This document shows positions 1 to 8,044 of a DNA stretch of 64,000 nucleotides, piece by piece. Each line of letters starts with the position of its first letter. Positions within the stretch are counted from its first letter, which is position 1. This DNA is from Candidatus Eisenbacteria bacterium (lineage in GTDB: Bacteria; Eisenbacteria; RBG-16-71-46): the NCBI GenBank assembly GCA_020847735.1, contig JADLBL010000023.1:208495-272494 (forward strand), in the 5' to 3' direction. Under the pieces are notes generated by a model, which was given only the letters and a program-made list of their open reading frames with translations, was not told the origin of the DNA and ran no database searches. The position numbers and the translations under genes are program-made.

Positions 1-1224
1 CTGCGTCCGGAGCTGCGCCTGCTGGCCGTGCAGCAGCGCTTTCGCACGCACTACGACGAGACGGCTGTGGACAGCCAGTTCGTGCGCGGCCGCTTCGTGG
101 CGCAGCGGACCAACGTGGCGCGCGACAAGCTCACGACCTGGTCGCGAAGCCTGCAGCCGGCCGTGCGCTACGGCGCGCTGCGACTCTTCGGCGAATGGCG
201 CAGGGAGAACACCAGCGGCCCGCGCTCGACGAACCTGGTGGTGCGCAACGCCGCGGGCACCGTCACCTCCGACACCGAGACTCCCTCCGAGAGCGTTCCG
301 CCGGCCCGCCGCGAGGCGCTCGCCGGGGGTGCGGCGGCCGCGGCGACCTGGCGCGGGTTGCGGCTCGAGGGCAGCGTCCGCCACGACTGGCTGCGCTCGC
401 GGGCCGACTCGACGATCTACAGCTTCACGCCGGTCCTCGACGTGACCGACCGGCGGACGAGCGGCGATGTCGGGCTGTCGCGCGCGTTCGGCGCCTGGAC
501 GCCGTACGCGCGGCTCGCGACCGGATTCCGCGCCCCGAACCTCGAGGAGCGCTACTTCAACAGCAGCGTGCACGGCGGCCTGCGCGTGTTCGGCAACCCC
601 GACCTGCGCGCCGAGAACTCGGGCACCGCCGAGATCGGCCTGCGCTCCGGCGAAACGCTGGCGGGGCATCTGCGCGCGTTCCGAGTCTCGGTCTACCGCT
701 CGGACGTGGACGACATGATCACGCTCAAGTACATCGGGCAGCTCTACCTCGTGCCGCGCTTCCAGTTCACGAACATCCATCGGGCGCGCCTCGAGGGAAT
801 CGAGACCGAGGCCGACCTGCGCCTGGGACGTGTTCAGGCGCAACTGGGCGCCGGCTTCCCGCGCGGACGCGATCGGGAAACGGGCGAGCCGCTCAACGAC
901 GTCGGCGCCGCGCGCGCGACGCTCGACCTGCGCACCGCGGCGCCGCGCTTCATCCCGATGGGGCTGCTGTCGCTGCGGGTGCGCTGGACGAACGCCACGC
1001 GCGGCACCGAGGACGTGCTGGCGCGGCCGGCCTTCTGGACGGCCTCCGCCGAAGCGAGCGGGGGCTGGTCGAACCTGCGCCTGACGCTCGCCGTCCGAAA
1101 TCTCACCAACACGCGCTACCAGGAGCCCCTGAGCTTCCTCGACGAGCCCGGCCGCACGTTCACGCTGGCCGCTCGCTGGGACGGCGAGATCAGCGGACTT
1201 TCGACGCACCGGAGATCCCGATGA
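1..1224 (+). CDS. TonB-dependent receptor, C-terminal part (5' end outside window)
   Basis: The reading frame is open to the left edge, so only about the last 407 residues of an outer-membrane barrel are present; a GTG at 28 is internal, not a start. It contains the receptor signature ATGFRAPNLEERYF followed by FGNPDLRAENSGTAEIG, and ends with a typical last-strand region (RNLTNTRYQEPLSFLDEPG, then a short aromatic end). TonB receptors import siderophores, cobalamin or other scarce ligands across the outer membrane using TonB-ExbBD energy. The plug domain and TonB box are off the window, so the substrate cannot be named. The stop overlaps an ATG at 1221, but the next gene more likely starts at 1389. 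Confidence 0.9.
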   Translation: MRPELRLLAVQQRFRTHYDETAVDSQFVRGRFVAQRTNVARDKLTTWSRSLQPAVRYGALRLFGEWRRENTSGPRSTNLVVRNAAGTVTSDTETPSESVPPARREALAGGAAAAATWRGLRLEGSVRHDWLRSRADSTIYSFTPVLDVTDRRTSGDVGLSRAFGAWTPYARLATGFRAPNLEERYFNSSVHGGLRVFGNPDLRAENSGTAEIGLRSGETLAGHLRAFRVSVYRSDVDDMITLKYIGQLYLVPRFQFTNIHRARLEGIETEADLRLGRVQAQLGAGFPRGRDRETGEPLNDVGAARATLDLRTAAPRFIPMGLLSLRVRWTNATRGTEDVLARPAFWTASAEASGGWSNLRLTLAVRNLTNTRYQEPLSFLDEPGRTFTLAARWDGEISGLSTHRRSR

Positions 1225-1388
1225 TCCTTATTGACTCGACCTGTCGTCCGAAGCCGCGCGAGCTCGACGCTGCCGCGCACTCCGCGCCCGCCGGCTCCGC
1301 TCACGCCGTGCGCCGGCCTTCGGAGCGTTGTCCCGGGGCCGCGACGCGGTTGCGGACCATTCGCGGTTCACGGAATACCCATTGGAAC

Positions 1389-3326
1389 GTGCGTGCCAGG
1401 TCCCTGCTTCTCGCTCTCGCACTGGCGACCGGCGTTTCGGCGCCGGCCGCCGCACGCACTTCCGCCAACCCGCCGGGCCGCCTCGTGCGGGCGCCCGGGG
1501 CAGACCTGTCCCAGCCGCTGCGCGCGAGCGCGGTGACGGCGCAGGCCGTCGGCCTCGCGGCCGGGGCCGTGCAGCTCGACTCGGTCTGGTACGACCTGCA
1601 GGACATGGGCTCGATGGGCGAACACGTCGTCGTCGGCCCCGACGGCCGCGTGCACGTCTCGTGGCAGGACGAGTTCTGCGAGCTCGGCGGCCAGTGCCCT
1701 CCGAACCTGTCGCTGCCGAATCCGTATCCCGAGCGCGGGCAGGCCTACGCCTGGCGCGACGCCTCGGGCACCTGGCACAACCTGGGCAAGGTGAGCGACC
1801 CGGACATCGCGGCGCTGCATTGCTGCGCCAATCCCGATCCGATCGGCGGCTTCGGCAGCCTCACGCTGGCGCCGGGCGGCAAGGTCGCGATCGCCCAGCA
1901 CATCAACGAGGAAAGCTGCGACCTGCGCGCGCAGTTCTATCTTCAGGAAGCCGTCGGCGGCACGGCCTGGTCGGCGCAGCTTCCGTCGTTCGTCACCCCG
2001 AGCGGCAACAGCTTCCTGTTCCCGCAGGTCGCGGCGACGCCCGGCGGCGGATTCACGCTGATGGGCGAGGTGCCGGAAGCCGGCAGCTACGCCGAGGTGA
2101 ACCAGATCGGCGTGAGCTGGTTTCCGTCGGGCAACACGACGTTCAGCTGCTTCAATTTCCAGGGCGGCGCGTGGACCCTGCCCGCGCCGACGTCGCTGTT
2201 CCGCGACGGTTTTCCGGCGTTCCCGGCGATCGCCGCTTCGAGCGACGGGCGGGTCGGCATCGCCGTCGGCGACTTCGGCGGCAACGTCTACCTGATCGAA
2301 TCCTCGAACGGCTCGTTCGCCGCCGGCACGATCACGATTCGCAACCTGACGAACTACACCGACGCGCAGGTGACGGCGGCGGACTCGACCTCGACGCAGT
2401 ATCGCGCCTACATCAATTGCGCGATCGCCTACAACGACACGACGCCCAATGTCGTCTGGAGCGAGCTGCAGGCGCGCCGCGTCGGCGGCGTCGTCCAGTT
2501 CTACGACTGGCACAGCCGGATCCGTCACTGGAACAGCGTCCGCGGGGCCTCGGTCGTGTACCAGGTGCCCGCGGGCGTCGCCGATTCCTACGCGAACATC
2601 GACGAAGGCCTGAACGGCCCGCTGTGCGGCTTCAACTCCATCACCGTGGACTGGCCCCAGGTCGGCTTCTCGGAGGACGGCTCCGAGACCTACATCGCCT
2701 GGCTGCGGTTCGTGGACGGCGAGGTGGACCCGACCGCTGACATGCAGCTCACGGGCATCTGCACCGGCGTCGGCTTCGGCGACATCGCCGCCAGCGTGGC
2801 GCAGGGGCCGGCCGGCGCGTGGAGCGCGCCCGAGAACCTGACCAACACGCCGAAGTGCGACGAGCGGTTCTTCTCGCTCGCGGCGCGCAATCCCGGCGGC
2901 CGGCTGCACCTGATCTACCAGGCCAGCGCGACGGACCAGGCCGGCAGCGCGCTCATCGGCGACCGCGGCGCGGCGCCCGGCAACATTCTCCGCCGCATCG
3001 CCTACCTCGAGAAGCGCCCCGCCGCGAGCGTGCTCGCCGTGACGCCCGGAGCCTCGGGGGCCGGCCCGGCGCTGCGCGTGTGGCCCAATCCCGTCTTCGG
3101 CTCCTCCCGCGTCCGCTTCGAAGCGGCGCCGGGCACGCCGGCCGGCCGGCTCGCCGAGATCTACGGCGTGGACGGACGGCGCATCGCCTCCCTGCCGCTT
3201 TCGTCGGGCAGCGTCCTGTGGGACGTGCGCTCCGCCGGCGGCGGCCGGGTTTCGCCGGGCGTCTACTTCGCCCGGATGTCCGACGACCCCGCTTCGAGCG
3301 CGGTCCGGTTCGTCATCGCTCGATGA
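1389..3326 (+). CDS. Secreted BNR/sialidase-like repeat protein with type IX-type C-terminal domain
   Basis: Predicted 645 residues. I chose GTG 1389 because it puts a compact signal peptide (RARSLLLALALATG, then APAAA) at the N-terminus; the frame is open upstream and ATG 1221, overlapping the receptor stop, is the alternative. The mature part has repeated beta-strand blocks of the kind VVVGPDGRVHVSW and IAASSDGRVGIAVG, as in BNR/sialidase-type propellers, and several Cys residues. The last ~90 residues (LRVWPNPVFGSSRVRFEA to GVYFARM) form a type A sorting or FlgD-Ig-like domain. It is probably exported to the surface, and its position after a TonB receptor suggests joint expression. No catalytic motif was recognised. 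Confidence 0.75.
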   Translation: MRARSLLLALALATGVSAPAAARTSANPPGRLVRAPGADLSQPLRASAVTAQAVGLAAGAVQLDSVWYDLQDMGSMGEHVVVGPDGRVHVSWQDEFCELGGQCPPNLSLPNPYPERGQAYAWRDASGTWHNLGKVSDPDIAALHCCANPDPIGGFGSLTLAPGGKVAIAQHINEESCDLRAQFYLQEAVGGTAWSAQLPSFVTPSGNSFLFPQVAATPGGGFTLMGEVPEAGSYAEVNQIGVSWFPSGNTTFSCFNFQGGAWTLPAPTSLFRDGFPAFPAIAASSDGRVGIAVGDFGGNVYLIESSNGSFAAGTITIRNLTNYTDAQVTAADSTSTQYRAYINCAIAYNDTTPNVVWSELQARRVGGVVQFYDWHSRIRHWNSVRGASVVYQVPAGVADSYANIDEGLNGPLCGFNSITVDWPQVGFSEDGSETYIAWLRFVDGEVDPTADMQLTGICTGVGFGDIAASVAQGPAGAWSAPENLTNTPKCDERFFSLAARNPGGRLHLIYQASATDQAGSALIGDRGAAPGNILRRIAYLEKRPAASVLAVTPGASGAGPALRVWPNPVFGSSRVRFEAAPGTPAGRLAEIYGVDGRRIASLPLSSGSVLWDVRSAGGGRVSPGVYFARMSDDPASSAVRFVIAR

Positions 3327-3374
3327 GCCCCGTGCTCGTTTCGCGATTCATCGTTACTTCCTAAGGAGGCAGCC

Positions 3375-4130
3375 ATGCACCCTGCTCGTACTCTCCTCGC
3401 GCTTGCCGTGACCCTGACCCTTGCCTGCGGCGCCGCGAGCGCCGCGGTCGTGACCGAGGAGCATGTTCCCGGCGGCGTCACGCAGCTCAACTGGCTGACC
3501 GGCTTCGACACCAACCGCCGGCTCGAGGGACTCACTCTGGGCTCGCTCGACCCCGCCTACGCCAACCCCTCGGGCGACCACACCGTCGGCTCGCTCACGA
3601 CCGCGATCCCGGACAGCGGTGGCATCGCGCTGTCGTGCGTGGACCCGCTCGGCCAGGCCGACTACGTGTGGGAAGGCGACGTGTTCACCGGCAACGGCGA
3701 CAGCCGCCGCGGCCTCGTCGTGCGCGCCGACTACGCGTCGAACTTCTCCAACTGCTACGTGTTCGTGCTCTACGCCGGCATGGCCCAGATCCAGTTTCGC
3801 AAACTCGCCGGCCAGACGCCGACCTCGCTCGGCACGTGGATCACCGGCACGCTGCCCGGCGGTATTCCGGCGCTGAACAGCTGGCACCACATGAAGGTTC
3901 AGGCCACCGCGAACCAGTTCCGGCTGTGGTGGGACAACACCGAGCTGACCGCGGGCAACCCGATCACCGACACGAACAGCCCCTACCTGACGGGCTTCGT
4001 CGGCGTGTACAACTTCAACTTCAGCGTCGGCGGCCTGACCGCCCTGTTCGACGACCTCGTGCTCTCGACCGAGCAGGTCGTGCCGGCCGCGAACACGAGC
4101 TGGGGGCGGGTGAAGGCGCTGTACCGCTGA
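3375..4130 (+). CDS. Secreted jelly-roll (LamG/DUF1080-like) protein
   Basis: 251 residues with a strong ribosome site AAGGAGG at 3363-3369 and ATG at 3375. An N-terminal signal peptide (TLLALAVTLTLACGAASA) precedes a single domain rich in beta strands. The pattern YVWEGDVFTGNGDSRRGLVV, then NSWHHMKVQATANQFRLWWD and a C-terminal FDDLVLS, is characteristic of concanavalin-like folds used for carbohydrate binding (LamG, DUF1080). No sorting domain follows, so the protein is probably periplasmic or surface-associated. It lies 48 bases after the preceding secreted protein and is followed by a strong hairpin. The ligand is unknown. Confidence 0.7.
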   Translation: MHPARTLLALAVTLTLACGAASAAVVTEEHVPGGVTQLNWLTGFDTNRRLEGLTLGSLDPAYANPSGDHTVGSLTTAIPDSGGIALSCVDPLGQADYVWEGDVFTGNGDSRRGLVVRADYASNFSNCYVFVLYAGMAQIQFRKLAGQTPTSLGTWITGTLPGGIPALNSWHHMKVQATANQFRLWWDNTELTAGNPITDTNSPYLTGFVGVYNFNFSVGGLTALFDDLVLSTEQVVPAANTSWGRVKALYR

Positions 4131-4155
4131 ACCCCGCGTGACATGCAGCCATCCG

Positions 4156-4185
4156 GCGACCACCCCCGCGAGCGGGGGTGGTCGC
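4156..4185 (+). terminator. Strong hairpin after the jelly-roll gene, no U-tract
   Basis: A perfect 13-14 bp inverted repeat (GCGACCACCCCCGC pairing with its reverse complement) around a CGAG tetraloop begins 26 bases after the stop codon. The bases that follow (TCTGCGATGG) contain no T-run, so it is either an atypical intrinsic terminator or an mRNA-stabilising 3' end. Confidence 0.6.
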
Positions 4186-4230
4186 TCTGCGATGGGGTCC
4201 GGGCGCCACGAAAGGCGTTGGCGACCATCT

Positions 4231-4258
4231 TTGACATCGTGTAGTGCGTTCTTTACAT
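4231..4258 (+). promoter_or_regulatory. Promoter/operator-like element before an HTH remnant
   Basis: TTGACA (4231-4236), a 16-base spacer, then TTACAT (4253-4258). The two halves share GACATCG and TACATCG as near direct repeats, and GTGTAGTGCG lies between them. The layout resembles self-regulated promoters of small Xre-type regulators, but the regulator downstream looks broken. Confidence 0.45.
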
Positions 4259-4261
4259 CGC

Positions 4262-4486
4262 ACGCCGGGCTTTCCCGGTCGTTCGCGGGATACGGAGTGG
4301 ACCTCGAACCAGACTGGCATGATCCTCGTCGGCATCTACGAGCCGTTCCGCTCGACGGGCTGGACCGTCGCCGCCATTGAGGCCGGGAAGTATTCTCCGT
4401 CCCTCGAGTCCGCCTTCCGCATCGCCGACGCGTTCGGGGTCAGGCTCGACGACGTCTTTCAATGGGTCCGGGACAGGAAGGCCTGA
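4262..4486 (+). pseudogene. Degraded small Xre/YozG-like HTH regulator
   Basis: The C-terminal half is a textbook small Xre-family regulator: TVAAIEAGKYSPSLESAFRI followed by ADAFGVRLDDVFQW, the recognition helix and packing helix. Intact relatives are about 65-70 residues and have a first helix-turn region (REERGWTQEELAERLGVSRQ type) directly before TVAAIE. Here that part is replaced by unrelated sequence, with only an EWTSNQ-like vestige. The sole downstream ATG (4319) would give a 55-residue product lacking helices 1-2. The longer frame from GTG 4244 starts inside the promoter-like element, so it is unlikely to be real. I read this as a deletion or replacement-damaged gene; a diverged functional protein cannot be excluded. 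Confidence 0.55.
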
Positions 4487-4518
4487 GAAGTTCACGCGTC
4501 ACGAAAGGAACCGATTCG

Positions 4519-4914
4519 ATGGCGGTCACGTTCTGGAACACGATGGCGGTCGGGAACCTCGAGGTTTCCAGCCGCTTCTACGAAGCCATCGGCTTCAAGA
4601 TCCGCCCGATGCCCGGCGGCGCGGGCGTCGTGGTCTGCCCCGACGCCAGCTCGATGGTCTGCCTGTTCCCGCAAGCGACATTCCGCTCGATGATCCCGGG
4701 CGAGATCTGTGACTCGAAACATGCACAGGAAATCATCCAGAGCGTCACGGCCACCCGGCGGGAGGACGTGGACGCCCTGATCGCCCGCGCGGCGGCCGCG
4801 GGCGGTGGTTCGCTCGGCAACGCGAGGGAGGAGCCGTTCGGATACGTGGGTGGCTTCGCCGATCCCGACGGGCATGTCTGGTCGGTGTTGTGGTTCTCGC
4901 AGCCCGCGGGCTGA
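4519..4914 (+). CDS. VOC family (glyoxalase/bleomycin-resistance fold) protein
   Basis: 131 residues from ATG 4519, preceded by AAAGGAA at 4504-4510. It shows the single-module VOC layout: VTFWNTMAVGNLEVSSRFYE at the start, YEAIGFKI, and FADPDGHVWSVLWF at the end, the last being the classic C-terminal strand pair with a DPDGH turn. VOC proteins act as metal-dependent lyases, isomerases or dioxygenases, or as drug-binding proteins, and usually dimerise. The substrate is not evident. A second VOC gene follows 55 bases downstream, so the two may be co-transcribed. Confidence 0.8.
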   Translation: MAVTFWNTMAVGNLEVSSRFYEAIGFKIRPMPGGAGVVVCPDASSMVCLFPQATFRSMIPGEICDSKHAQEIIQSVTATRREDVDALIARAAAAGGGSLGNAREEPFGYVGGFADPDGHVWSVLWFSQPAG

Positions 4915-4969
4915 GGTCCCGGGCCCGCGCGCGAACGCATGCGGACGTCGGGCCACGATCGGAGGAGAG

Positions 4970-5356
4970 ATGAAGCGGGTCACCGGGGTGGGCGGCATCT
5001 TCTTCAAGGCCGCGAACGCTCCCGCGTTGCGCGAATGGTACAGGCGCCACCTGGGAATCGACGTGCAGGACTGGGGCGGAGCGGCCTTCGACTGGACCGA
5101 CGACGCCGGTCGGCCGGTGGCGGGAACGACGGCCTGGCACATCCATCCGCGGGAGAGCGACGCCTTCGCTCCGAGCGAGTCGCCCTTCATGGTCAACTAT
5201 CGGGTTCGCGACCTCGTCGCATTGCTCGCGGCCCTCAAGCAGGAAGGCTGCAACGTGCTCGAGCGGGTGGACGAATCCGAGTACGGCAAGTTCGCCTGGG
5301 TCATTGACCCGGAGGGGAACAGGGTCGAGCTCTGGGAGCCGCCCGCGGGGCAGTAG
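4970..5356 (+). CDS. VOC family protein
   Basis: 128 residues from ATG 4970, with GGAGGAG at 4961 just upstream. The single VOC module begins VTGVGGIFFKAANAPALREW, has YRRHLGIDVQDWGG and AFDWTDD, and ends FAWVIDPEGNRVELWEPP, the family's closing strand. It is paralogous in style, but not closely similar, to the gene 55 bases upstream. Related proteins are often annotated as glyoxalase or extradiol-type dioxygenase without biochemical support; the sequence does not show which reaction this one has. Confidence 0.8.
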   Translation: MKRVTGVGGIFFKAANAPALREWYRRHLGIDVQDWGGAAFDWTDDAGRPVAGTTAWHIHPRESDAFAPSESPFMVNYRVRDLVALLAALKQEGCNVLERVDESEYGKFAWVIDPEGNRVELWEPPAGQ

Positions 5357-5473
5357 GGAGTAAGCTCCGGTCTCGAAGGCAGTGGCCCCGCCGGGGTTGA
5401 GTCGCGGGGGCCGGCCGGCGGAACGCGTCCGTTCCGCCCGGCTGATTCGAGACGGGCCGCGGGGAGGTGGGCG

Positions 5474-5821
5474 ATGAAGGTCCTGCTGAAGCGTGCGTAC
5501 GAACCGCCGGCGGCATCGGACGGCAAGCGAATCCTGGTGGACCGGCTCTGGCCGCGCGGGATCGCGAAGGCGAAGGCGAAGATCGATCTCTGGCTCAAGG
5601 ACGTCGCCCCGTCCACCGGGCTACGCAAGTGGTTCGGGCACGATCCCGAGAGATGGGCCGAGTTCAGGAAGCGCTACCGCGCCGAGCTCCGGAACAGCCC
5701 GGCGCTCGCGGAGCTCAAGTCGCTCGCCCGAAGGAGCCGGATCACGCTGATCTACGCGGCCCGGGACGAAGTCCACAACGAAGCGCTGCTCCTCAAGCAG
5801 ATCCTGGACCGCAGCGCCTGA
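5474..5821 (+). CDS. DUF488 family protein
   Basis: 115 residues with the family hallmark VDRLWPRGIAKAKAKIDLWL near the N-terminus, APSTGLRKWFGHDPERWAEF in the middle and ITLIYAARDEVHNEAL near the end. Full length for the family (about 115-120 residues). A GGGGAGG site lies 8-14 bases before the ATG. DUF488 proteins are small cytoplasmic proteins of unknown function, often near stress or metal genes. The neighbouring AtuA-like gene is convergent, so this is probably monocistronic or shared with the VOC genes 117 bases upstream. Confidence 0.85.
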   Translation: MKVLLKRAYEPPAASDGKRILVDRLWPRGIAKAKAKIDLWLKDVAPSTGLRKWFGHDPERWAEFRKRYRAELRNSPALAELKSLARRSRITLIYAARDEVHNEALLLKQILDRSA

Positions 5822-5914
5822 CGCGTTCGCGCCCGACGCGCAGCGCGCGGGGTGCGATCGGGGAACCCGTCGTCGGCGCGCTCGCCGGCGCCCGGCGAGC
5901 GCGTGGCCGCGGTC

Positions 5915-7768
5915 TCAGCGCCGGCGCTTCGACTTCGCGCGCCGCGCGGGCGCTCCCGCCCGCCGGGCCGGCGCGCCGTCGGCGGCGTCGCCGCGCCGGG
6001 CGGCCGCGAGCAGCGCCCTCGGCGCGCGCACTTCCATCGCCAGCAGCGCGTGCGAGAGCGTCTTGCCCTGTGCGTCGAGCCGCAGGCTGACCGTGCCGCC
6101 GCCGCCCAGCGATTCGTGCAGCAGGAAGTTGAGCGCCCACAGGTTCGGCACCTCGTGGCGCTCGACCTTGCCGAGGCAGATTCCCTTGAAGCGCCGCTTG
6201 ACGACCGCCGCCGTGAGCGTGCGCGCGAGCCACGGGTAGATCTCGGGACTGCGCGCGACAACGCCGACGTTCGCGGTGTCGCCCTTGTCGCCGCTCCTGC
6301 CGTGCGCGAGCGCCGACAGCGGAACGCGCACGCTGCCCGCGGCTCCCTTCGCCCTCGGCCAGGCCTCCTTCGCCAGCGGCGCGGGCTTCGGCGCCGGAAC
6401 CAGCGGCGTCGGCCAGTCGAGCGCGCGCTCGCCCGCGGCGGTCACGAGGCGCGGCCGCACGAGATCGCGGGGCACGAGCGCCGGCCAGTAGGCGACGACC
6501 TCCTGCGCCTGCGGGCGGCCGCCGGTCACCGCGACGCCCGGCGGGCCGGAAAGGATCACGGCCGGCACCATCTTCGAGAACGCCTCGATCTTCGCGCGAT
6601 CGTCGTCGCGCACCGACAGGCGCAGCAGGACCTCGGGCGCCTCGACGGGCGGCGCGAGCGGGCCCCAGCACGCGGAATGACCGATCAGCTCGGTGTGCGT
6701 GGCGGCGAACGTCAAGCCGAGGCGCTTCCAGAAGAGCGCCGCGAACGCGCGCGCCTTCGCGGCGGCGTCGGGCGCCGAGATGATGAGCGAGCCGCTCGCC
6801 TTCCAGCCGTCGGCGTACGCGGCGCTCACCTTGAGCGAAGCGGGAGCGGGCCGGCCCTTCACGCCCCAGACGCGCACGCGGTCGCGCCCGGCCTGCTCGA
6901 GCCGGATGCTCGCGAAGTCGGCGACCACGTCGGGCGTGATGTAGCCGCGCGGATCGCCCATCTCGTAGACGAGCTGCTCCTTGACGGTGCGCACGGTGAC
7001 CGCGCCGCCGGTGCCGGCGTGCTTGGTCACCACGAAAGAGCCGTCGGCGCTCACCTCGATCAGCGGATAGCCGATCGCCTCGAAGCGCGGAACACGCCGC
7101 CAGTCGGTGAAGTTGCCGCCGGTGGACTGCGCGCCGCACTCGACGATGTGCCCGGCGACGATGCCGGCGGCGAGCCGGTCCCAGTCGTCGGCCGCCCAGC
7201 CGAAGGCGTGGATCATCGGCGCCAGCGTGATGCCGGTGTCCGTGCAGCGACCGGTCACGACGATGCGCGCCCCGCTCGCCAGCGCCTCGACCACCGGCCA
7301 CGCGCCGTAGTAGGCGTTGGCGCTGCTGACGCGTTCCCGTACGCCCGCGAACGGCGCGCCGTCGTCCATGTTGTCGAGCGAGGCGCCGGCGGCGTTCAGC
7401 TCGGCGATGCGGTCCATGAGGTCGTCGCCGACGACGGCCGCGACCTCGAGCGGCAGGTCGCGCTTCGCGGCGGTCTCGAGCAGGGCGTCGCGGCAGGCGA
7501 TCGGATTCACGCCGCCCGCGTTGGTGATGACGCGGACGTCGCGTGCGATCAGCAGCGCGAGCGTGTCCTCGACCTGCTTCACGAAATCGCGGGCGAAGCC
7601 GGCGCGCGGGTCGCGCGCGCGCTGCTTCTGCATGATGGACATCGTGATCTCGGCGAGGAAATCGAGCGTCACGTAGTCCACCGGCCCGAGCTCGACCTGG
7701 CGGCGGAACTGCCCGAGGTCGTCTCCCCAGTAACCGCCGGCGTTGGCGATGCGGATCGTCTCGGGCAT
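5915..7768 (-). CDS. AtuA-like (acyclic terpene utilisation, DUF1446) protein with basic C-terminal tail
   Basis: 617 residues. The N-terminal ~450 residues match the AtuA/DUF1446 family: IRIANAGGYWGDDLGQFRR, DYVTLDFLAEITMSIM, VITNAGGVNPIACRDAL and VVTGRCTDTG. A C-terminal ~100-residue AtuA-like domain follows (VPLSALAHGRSGDKGDTANV to GGGGTVSLRLDAQGKTLSHA). AtuA belongs to a Pseudomonas operon for citronellol/geraniol degradation, but family members also occur with acyl-CoA genes for leucine or isovalerate use and the reaction is not firmly known. The last ~35 residues are an Ala/Arg/Lys-rich tail ending KSKRRR, unusual for an enzyme. Transcribed away from the diguanylate cyclase across a 276-base gap in which I saw no clear promoter pair. 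Confidence 0.85.
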   Translation of the reverse strand: MPETIRIANAGGYWGDDLGQFRRQVELGPVDYVTLDFLAEITMSIMQKQRARDPRAGFARDFVKQVEDTLALLIARDVRVITNAGGVNPIACRDALLETAAKRDLPLEVAAVVGDDLMDRIAELNAAGASLDNMDDGAPFAGVRERVSSANAYYGAWPVVEALASGARIVVTGRCTDTGITLAPMIHAFGWAADDWDRLAAGIVAGHIVECGAQSTGGNFTDWRRVPRFEAIGYPLIEVSADGSFVVTKHAGTGGAVTVRTVKEQLVYEMGDPRGYITPDVVADFASIRLEQAGRDRVRVWGVKGRPAPASLKVSAAYADGWKASGSLIISAPDAAAKARAFAALFWKRLGLTFAATHTELIGHSACWGPLAPPVEAPEVLLRLSVRDDDRAKIEAFSKMVPAVILSGPPGVAVTGGRPQAQEVVAYWPALVPRDLVRPRLVTAAGERALDWPTPLVPAPKPAPLAKEAWPRAKGAAGSVRVPLSALAHGRSGDKGDTANVGVVARSPEIYPWLARTLTAAVVKRRFKGICLGKVERHEVPNLWALNFLLHESLGGGGTVSLRLDAQGKTLSHALLAMEVRAPRALLAAARRGDAADGAPARRAGAPARRAKSKRRR

Positions 7769-8044
7769 GTCGGGGCGGACCTCGGGGTGGGAGTCGGCGG
7801 CCGGAGGCGCGTCGGCGCGATCGGGATGCGCGAGACGCCGGAAACGTCACGCCGACGCTAACGGCGGTTTCGGAGACGGTCAACGTTGCGGACGCACCCG
7901 GGCGGAACCCCGCTTCGGAGTCGAGCCCCGGGGGCCGTCCGCCGATGCACCGGATGTCGCCGGCAGCCGCTTCCGCGCGACGCGGCGTGACCCGCCAACG
8001 GCCGCACGGCAGGGGCAGGGCCGAAGGTTCGAGCGAGGTTCGCG

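Noticed and set aside
195-1388. Upstream extension of the BNR-like secreted protein frame
   Set aside because: It overlaps the TonB receptor in another frame, and the signal peptide begins only at 1389.
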